Assembly: GCA_023614405.1 (NCBI GenBank)
Contig: CM042696.1
Coordinates: 333,303,211 to 333,367,210, forward strand
Direction: 5' to 3'
Length of the DNA stretch: 64,000 nt
From: Avena insularis
Taxonomy: Eukaryota > Streptophyta > Magnoliopsida > Poales > Poaceae
Shown: one piece after another, positions 58,097 through 64,000 of the stretch
Numbering within the stretch: position 1 is the first letter of the stretch
How the letters are laid out: each line of letters starts with the position of its first letter
Notes under the pieces: generated by a model
Told to the model about the DNA's origin: nothing
The model's input: only the letters and a program-made list of their open reading frames with translations
Databases searched by the model: none
Translations under genes and position numbers: made by a program

Positions 58097-58610
58097 TGTT
58101 GGGGATATACTTTCCGGGTATCCTCATTGTGCCTCACTAACCAGGGTGGCCCACTTCAGGTTAGAGCTTTGCTTCACGGGCGGCCTAGTCAGGGAGAAGA
58201 GACGGATTCTAGTCCGACTATGTTAAGGCCCAGAAGACTTACCAACATAGGCTTGTAGTGTTACTTGTAGTTCAAGATGTACTCTGTAACCGACTCTTAG
58301 TCGTAGCCGGATAGGTATCTCCTGTAATCCCTAGACCAGATATCTATATAAGCCGTCCTAGGCACTAGCCTTTAGGGCACCCCTCAATAGTCTATAATCT
58401 CAACTCGCACAGGTGAAACCCTTGTAACCCATATCCGGCTCTACCGTATTACTGGATTGCTAGAAGGAGTAGGATCCGTCCAAAGCCGACGGATTCGAAC
58501 CTTGGTAAACTTGTGTGCTCACTGTCCTGGAACACCGTACGTCTCACACCCCTCTCTTCCACACGCCTCGAGGACCCCCTCATGGCGTACTTGTCCTCAA
58601 TCCGACGACT
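58097..58610 (+). repeat. 3' LTR of the Tat-like element
   Basis: 514 bp, TGTTGGGGATATAC ... CCGACGACT (terminal base changed from A). TATATAAG at 58345-58352 is intact. Confidence 0.92.
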
Positions 58611-58615
58611 TCGAG
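58611..58615 (+). repeat. Target-site duplication TCGAG, right
   Basis: Partner of 19619-19623. Confidence 0.9.
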
Positions 58616-58805
58616 CCCCGCACACAAGTACAAGGATTTTTTTGTGTTTTTAACTCCATGTACCATGCATAATCAAATGACCATGCATGGTTGCGATCTA
58701 CATGAGGATGCGTGGTGGAGAATATCGTGCGTTTCATGTGATCATCGAGCACAAGCTTGTGCCATTCGTGAATACATGCCATAAATATATTGACGATTTT
58801 GATCA

Positions 58806-59371
58806 GAGGCTCCATGCATGTGTCAAACCATGGTTAAACAGTCCAAAAAATCCTTTGGAATAAAACTGCCACATGGAATGGTGCACCATTGTGACGGAAA
58901 TTGCATCACCATATCTATTGGAGTGTGTGTGGTCTTGTGGATAAAATTGGTTTGGAAAACAACACATGGAAAGTCTAGAGGCTCCATGCATGTGTCAAAC
59001 CATGGCCGAAAAGCCCAAAAAAACCTTTTGGAATGCAACTGCCATAAGGAATGGTGCACCAGTGTGATAGAAGTTACATCACCACATCTATTGGAGTGTG
59101 TGTGGTCTTGTGGATCAAGGTGGTTTGAAAAAGAGCACATGTAAACTCTAGAGGCTCCATGCATGTGTCAAATCATGGTTAAAAAGCCCCAAAAAACCTT
59201 TGGAATGCAATTGCCACATGGAATGGTGCACCAGTATGATAAAAGTTGTATCACCATATATCTATTCAAGTGTGTGCAGTCTTGTGGATCAAGGTGGTTT
59301 GGGAAAGAACACATGGAATCTCTAGAGGCTCCATGCATGTGTCAAACCATGGTCAAAAATCCCCAAAACCC
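58806..59371. repeat. 173-bp tandem repeat, about 3.3 copies
   Basis: Units begin gaggctccatgcatgtgtca at 58806, 58978, 59151 and 59325 (periods 172, 173, 174). Copies differ by several substitutions. Frames within it repeat (CQTMVKQSKKSFGIKLPHGM) but keep no family feature. Confidence 0.88.
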
Positions 59372-59374
59372 TTA

Positions 59375-60022
59375 AGTGTAAACATTGAGGCTCGTTTGAT
59401 TCAAAGGAATTACAAAGGATTCGTGAATGACTCTACAGACTCCATATGTGTCAAATTACCTAAAAAAATTAAAAAATTGAGTATTGTGCATGAATTTTTT
59501 TCTATTGCTTGTCCAAGTTGTCATATCAAGTGTAAACTTTGAGGCTCATTTGATTCAAAGAATTACAAAGGATTAATGAAGGATTTTGTCCCTTAGGAAA
59601 TATTCCTACGTTGGTCGTTTGATTCAAAGGATTACAATCCTTATGAATTCCTTCAAAGGATTCCCTTGCCCTCTATTTTTAGGAAAATTTCCAACCACTC
59701 ATGTTAGAATACCTTTGTTTTTCCTATTATTCGAGCACATATATAAACTTGATAAAAATTCTAGTAGTGTGCATTAGCATAATCTATAATATAATTGAGC
59801 AATAAATAATTAAATGAAACTCCATATAAAGGAGTAGATCACATTAATAAACGAGGTAGTGGTTCAACCATAGAATGCGGATATTGTCTTACACACATGA
59901 ACCAGGGGGATAACTTAAACAAATTAAACTAAAATAGGAGTAGGGGCAGCATCATCAACGTTAGCCTACTCAAGGGGAAACAAGTCAGACTTAACATATT
60001 TCCAAAGGAATTTTCCATATGC
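59375..60022. other. AT-rich spacer with a duplicated segment
   Basis: The string gtttgattcaaagg(a)attacaaagg occurs at about 59393 and 59548, and gtttgattcaaaggattaca at 59618; this resembles MITE-like DNA but no clean terminal inverted repeats were found. The rest is AT-rich without genes. Confidence 0.45.
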
Positions 60023-61018
60023 TGATGAGGACATCCCTATAACTACACCTACCCCAATGACTACTGAAGATGCTACAACTGTTGCAAGAAAGGATCAGTC
60101 CAATGAGATTAGAATTGGACCTGTTACAAGAGCTCGTGCTAAGCTACTAGAACAACATGTGAATTTACTCCTAAACAAATCTGGTACTTTGATTGATGAG
60201 AACTTTATACTGCCTAAGTCTATGCATTTATGTATGATCAGGTTCGTTGGAGAAACAAGCATGGCGCAAGGAGGAGAAGGGCTAGAAGAGAAGCCCAACA
60301 TCATGATCGCCCAAGGATGCGCGAGGGAGGAGCGGGAGGAAGGCGCAAGAGAAGATCATCAAGACGAAGGCAAAAAGATCTACCACGACCAGAGTGTCCG
60401 GCCAGATCCACCCGGACTGTCCGGCCTGGTCGAGAGGCAAACTGGCATGGACATTCAGTATGCTAGTTTGGACACTACACGGACACCACCCGGAAACTTC
60501 AAAGTTTCCGGCCAGACCAGACTGTCTGGCACACTTCACCCGGAGTGTCCGGCCTGACCGGACTGTCCGGCCCACTTACCGGAGTGTCCGCCCGACGACC
60601 GAATCTGGTCCGAGTTGGTTTGTATCAGTTTGAGTCGTTTGCGTTTAGTTTCGGTTTCTGGCCGCCCCAGCCGCCCTTATAAGCTATGGGACGACCCCTA
60701 GTTAGGGTTTAGACCACGTTAAAATATTTTGGAGTTGTTTCTTTAATAGAACCTCTAAAATTACCCTATGTTCGAATCTACCAACTATAATTGAGTGTGA
60801 TCTGTTGTTCCATTGGGAATTAGTAGATTGCATACTACCGTTCATGGTCACGGCTGCGTGCGCAAGAGCGTGGTGTTGTGAATATCCTACAAGGTTCAAG
60901 AGCTGTTGCATTGGCATCAGGGATCGAGCGGGAGAGTTCTTAGCTACAGGCTAGTTATCTATCATCCACCATTATGAACGCCATCCGCTTACTGAGAAGA
61001 TCGAGCCACCCCATATCA
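60023..61018 (+). repeat. 5' LTR of the right-end Gypsy
   Basis: About 996 bp, TGATGAGGACATCCC ... CCCCATATCA, just before the PBS. Borders were set from the PBS and from comparison with the other Gypsy LTR, which also begins TGATG(A/C)GG. It holds a cluster of ccggactgtccgg-like motifs (60391-60600) and a TTATAAG promoter candidate at 60678-60684. Confidence 0.7.
60057..60557 (+). other. Coding-like stretch inside the LTR (Pol C-terminus)
   Basis: The frame contains EIRIGPVTRARAKLLEQHVN and MHLCMIRFVGE. It matches the minus-strand LTR of the inner Gypsy (GPMTRARAKLLQAKVNSLL, LCIIRYEA). In the 3' LTR this would be the end of the pol frame; in the 5' LTR it has no start of its own and is not expected to be translated. 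Confidence 0.65.
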
Positions 61019-61021
61019 TCT

Positions 61022-61032
61022 TGGTATCATAT
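61022..61032 (+). other. Primer-binding site candidate
   Basis: TGGTATCATAT, 3 bp after the LTR; eight bases match the initiator methionine tRNA type. Confidence 0.55.
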
Positions 61033-62093
61033 TTCCAGTGTTGCCTCGGTAAGCATCCACAAATCCATCCATAGATTAGAGAGTGTTTTCGTCCTATACA
61101 GAAAAAGCCTTACAAAAAGATTTGCCATAGACTAGATTGCATCGTTTTCGAGTTTTAGTTGCTGATTGTATCTTTTCATAGATCTGATTTGTAGGTTTTT
61201 CCTCGTAGGAGTCTAGTTTCTGTTTGTGTCTAGGTTTAGGGTTTGATCTTGTTGTCCGATGTTCCCACCGTTACCGTTTCCGCAAGTTTTTTCCTCGTTT
61301 GCCCGAGTCCACAAAGCGTCCCTTTGTTTGCATACCATAGACACAGCCTATCTACAACATCTGTGCCTAGGAACGTACCCACGAGACTAGTTGCTTTTCT
61401 CCGACAGGCTGCTCATTAGGTTTTTGAAGTGCAAAAATTTTCGACAGGCAAAACCGGACTATCCGGCCGAATCACACCGGACTATCCGGCACAACCGGAG
61501 TCTCCGGGGCATATCAACCGGACTATCCAGCCCAGTTCTGTTAGAGGTTGTTGTACTCGTTTGCATTGAGTAATATAGTTGAAAAATCAAAAAAAAAGAA
61601 AAGAAAAGAGAATTAGCATAAAAAAGAGAAAAGAGCTACAAGCCTGACAAAAAAAAGAGATAGAAGTGTGCAATATTGGAGGCCTTGTTGTGTATAGCAC
61701 TAGTAGATTGAGCAATCTTGTGCCTGTTCTATTTGAGCTATTACTAGCGTCTCTCTTGTGCATTGCAATATTCCTTTTCATAAGTTGCTATGCCACGTTT
61801 ATCTCCACTGTGTGTGTTTCTTGGGTATTTGTACGATCAGCACTAGGACTTGTTTGCGGTGTAGATAGGGTACCAAACCTATAGCTCCACCTTTACATAA
61901 CATGTGTGTCCTGCGATCGTTCTCTATACCTTTGATATTCAATTCATCACATCAAGTGCATCAGTCTTTGATTTTGTTTGGTAGAGCATCTCTATTCACT
62001 TTGGAACGGTAAGATCTCCTTTCTTATTAGTTGTGAGTGAGTTGTGAGAGTTTCCACCATACACATTCTGATTTTTGCACTAACCTACTAATC
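61033..62093 (+). other. Leader of the right-end Gypsy
   Basis: Untranslated leader of about 1.06 kb with four ccggactatccggc-like motifs (61445-61535) and an A-rich tract (61585-61660). No gene seen. Confidence 0.6.
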
Positions 62094-63097
62094 ATGTCTA
62101 CTAGTGATGATGATGTTGTGTTGCAGAAGAAGAAAGATGAGGAGCTCGTCAATTGGCGTGAATATGAGGCTTTGAAATCCCACTTGACACGTGTGTTTAC
62201 TAACACAACAGATGCCATTGACAAGAATCTCCAAGATATGAATATGAGATTGGATCAACATGTTGGGACGGTTGATACTATCCAAACGCAAGTGGCTACG
62301 CTTAATGTCAATGTCACCACTTTGCAGCAGCCCATTGAGGGTTTGACAGCCGCCTTACATAGAAGGGAAAATCCTCAACATGATGATGCCTTTCATGATT
62401 TCGATGAGGGTAGCGCTATTGATGTTGCTCCACATGTTGGCAGGGAACGTGCTATTCCCCCTGTCCATGCACCTGCTCATGGTCGTGGGTTTGCCATCTT
62501 GGGCGTGGTCAACGTGTGCCAAACCAAGCTGCTGATGATGGTTTGGGCAAGCCAAAATTCTCAATTCCTAAGTTTGATGGTTCCATTGATCCTGAAGACT
62601 ACCTCACCTGGGAATTGAAGATTGAGAAACTCTGGCGCTTATTTGACTATCCAGAAGATAAGAAGGTCAAGCTTGCGGCATCTAAATTTGATGGTTATGC
62701 TTTGCGTTGGTGGGATGCTCTTGTGCAACATAGGAGAGAGGAAAATGAACTTCCTGTGATGGATTGGTGCGAGATGAAGCAAATCATGAAAGCTCATTTC
62801 GTACCAACCAACTACTTGCGATCAATTTTTGATAAATTGACGCAATTGAAGCAAGGCACCATGACCGTTGATGAGTACTACATGGAGATGGAGATGCTTA
62901 TGCAGCGTGCTCGAGTTCGTGAGTCCATTGAGATGACCATGCAACGATTCCTAAACAATCTGAAGTTACCGATCAAGAGCCTTGTTCGTCATCACAAGTA
63001 TGAGACCATGAATGAGTTGTTGCATCATGCTAGAGAGGCCGAATCCTAGTTGGCAGAAGAGGCGAAGTCACGCGCTCGTTTTCCATCCTCCAGCTGA
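62094..63097 (+). pseudogene. Gag of the right-end Gypsy
   Basis: The ATG at 62094 opens MSTSDDDVVLQKKKDEELVN, then a coiled-coil-like part (NLQDMNMRLDQHVGTVDTIQ). A frame change near 62490-62510 moves to the gag core (FSIPKFDGSIDPEDYLTWEL, ASKFDGYALRWWDALVQH, KAHFVPTNYLRSIFDKLTQL, QGTMTVDEYYMEMEMLMQRA). Stops at 63047 and 63095 follow. Apart from these breaks the order is normal. Confidence 0.83.
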
Positions 63098-64000
63098 TTT
63101 TCGGCCAGACCTACTCCTCCTACAGCCGCGCCACCAGCTGCTGCTCCATTTACACCATCGGCCAAACCAGCAAGTACACCTTCGTTTGGTTCTAATGCTC
63201 GGAAACCCGCTGCTCCTGCTGCTAGCTCGGGTTCCAACATGTCTACTGCACGTACTCGTGATGTAGTGTGCCATACTTGTGGAGGTAGAGGTCACTACAA
63301 GAAAGATTGTCCAAACAGCAAGGTTATGTTTGTTAATGAACAAGGTGAAGTAGAAAGTGGAGATGAAGCTTCTGATGATGATATTGATGACGGCGAGGAA
63401 GGTGCTGATGCATATGCTGAGCGTGCACCCACTATTGTCGTATCTTCACGTCTACTTAGTGTGCAACCGGTTGAGGAATCCCAGCGTTGCAACTTGTTCC
63501 AAACAAAAGCTCTAGTTGGACCAAACAAAGCTTGCAAGGTAATTATTGATGGAGGTAGCTGTAGAAATCTTGCATGTAAGGAACTATGTGCCAAATTGAA
63601 TTTGACATACTTACCTCATCCCAAGCCATACTACATACAATGGTTGAGCAACAATGGTGAGATGAAGGTAAATCATATGGTACATGTGAATTTTCAAATA
63701 GGGCCATACAAAGATTCTATTGATTTTGATGTGGTTCCTATGACTGTTTGTCACCTACTATTGGGTCGGCCTTGGCTCTATGATCGCCATGTGCAACACA
63801 ATGGCCGACCCAATACATATCACTTGGAATTCAAAGGAAGTAAGATTACTATGCAGCCAATGACACCACAAGAAATTGTGAATGATTCTCGCCAAAAGAT
63901 AGAGGTGAACTTGAAGGAAGATACTACCACTCGGCGAGACTGTGTAACAGCTGTTCCTGATGTAATTGAGCCTAAATTGAGTGATATAACGAAAAGTGAG
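63098..64000 (+). CDS. Gag zinc knuckle and protease, open to the window end
   Basis: The frame has no stop from 63098 to the last base, so it continues beyond the window; the first ATG is at 63239. A Pro/Ala-rich lead is followed by the zinc knuckle CHTCGGRGHYKKDC, an acidic linker (EASDDDIDDGEEGADAYAE), and the protease region (KVIIDGGSCRNLACKELCAK, FDVVPMTVCHLLLGRPWLYD). The last residues enter the linker before RT. It belongs to the same frame as the gag core, separated by two stops. Confidence 0.83.

Larger units (their letters stand above)
19624..58610 (+). mobile_element. Tat-like Ty3/gypsy element, 39 kb with nested insertions
   Basis: LTRs at 19624-20139 and 58097-58610 are flanked by the same 5 bp, TCGAG, which shows one insertion event. 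Own sequence in order: 5' LTR, PBS, gag, protease, RT, RNase H (interrupted), second RNase H, integrase, antisense ORF (interrupted twice), 3' LTR. Removing the insertions (25194-32817 with its 5-bp duplication, 35926-54985, 55915-56622) leaves roughly 11.5 kb, a plausible length for this lineage. An antisense ORF after pol, as in maize Grande and rice RIRE2, is the main reason for the Tat-like call. Pol is directly joined to the antisense ORF near 34900, so some sequence was also deleted there. Confidence 0.9.
60023..64000 (+). mobile_element. Gypsy element, 5' part, runs off the window
   Basis: 5' LTR (60023-61018), PBS, leader, gag, protease start. It is related to the inner minus-strand Gypsy: the protease regions share VIIDGGSC.NLA, E(L)C.KLNLT, IGPYKD and DVVPMTVCH.LLG. 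The left target-site flank would be TATGC (60018-60022); its partner lies outside the window. Confidence 0.82.

Noticed and set aside
58616..58800. Continuation of the Tat-like element after 58610
   Set aside because: The LTR ends at 58610 and the target duplication TCGAG follows at once.
1..64000. tRNA or rRNA genes
   Set aside because: No cloverleaf with matching A and B boxes and no rRNA-like sequence was noticed. The GGTTCGA-like strings lie in LTRs or repeats.

Overview
This window looks like gene-poor, repeat-packed chromosome from a large-genome grass, most likely Triticeae (wheat, barley, rye or Aegilops type). The reasons are a Copia LTR opening with TGTTGGAGATATGCCC, which recalls the Angela/WIS/BARE group; deep nesting of Ty3/gypsy and Ty1/copia elements; Athila-like and Tat-like Gypsy lineages; and remnants of grass gene families (DUF295 F-box, DUF4283). 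The species is an inference. No clearly intact host gene was found.

Left part (1-19618): A modular minisatellite fills about the first 5.27 kb. After it come an unrecognised GC-rich coding remnant, a decayed MuDR/MULE transposase on the minus strand with one intron, and a DUF295-type F-box pseudogene bracketed by about 114-bp direct repeats. Next are an unrecognised coding-like remnant, a DUF4283-like pseudogene, and a deleted minus-strand copy of a Tat-like Gypsy element (14931-18357). A small GRF-zinc-finger-like fragment lies in the spacer before the next element.

Centre (19624-58610): This 39-kb stretch is one old Tat-like Gypsy insertion. It has two LTRs of about 515 bp and a perfect 5-bp target-site duplication, TCGAG, at 19619-19623 and 58611-58615. 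Its own sequence is gag, protease, RT, RNase H, integrase, then an antisense ORF with introns that carries the N-terminal domain known as 'putative gypsy type transposon'. Later insertions split it. An Athila-like element sits in RNase H (25194-32817), a Copia element in the antisense ORF (35926-54985), and a solo LTR also in the antisense ORF (55915-56622). A minus-strand Gypsy element inserted in the Copia RNase H end, with TSD ATGTC. That inner Gypsy was later altered: about 1.9 kb copied from its own right flank (Copia tail, Copia LTR, 79 bp of antisense ORF) now replaces the 3' end of its pol. The result is two 2.95-kb direct repeats of composite sequence.

Right part (58616-64000): A 173-bp tandem repeat and AT-rich sequence precede the 5' half of another Gypsy element (60023 to beyond the window). 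Its pol-proximal frame is still open at the last base. In both this element and the inner minus-strand Gypsy, the LTR itself begins with a coding stretch containing GP(M/V)TRARAK.

Almost every element shows stops, frameshifts or lost catalytic residues, so the region is a record of insertions rather than a working gene cluster. Domain calls come from reading motifs by eye. Family names are given as 'like' because no database search was possible.
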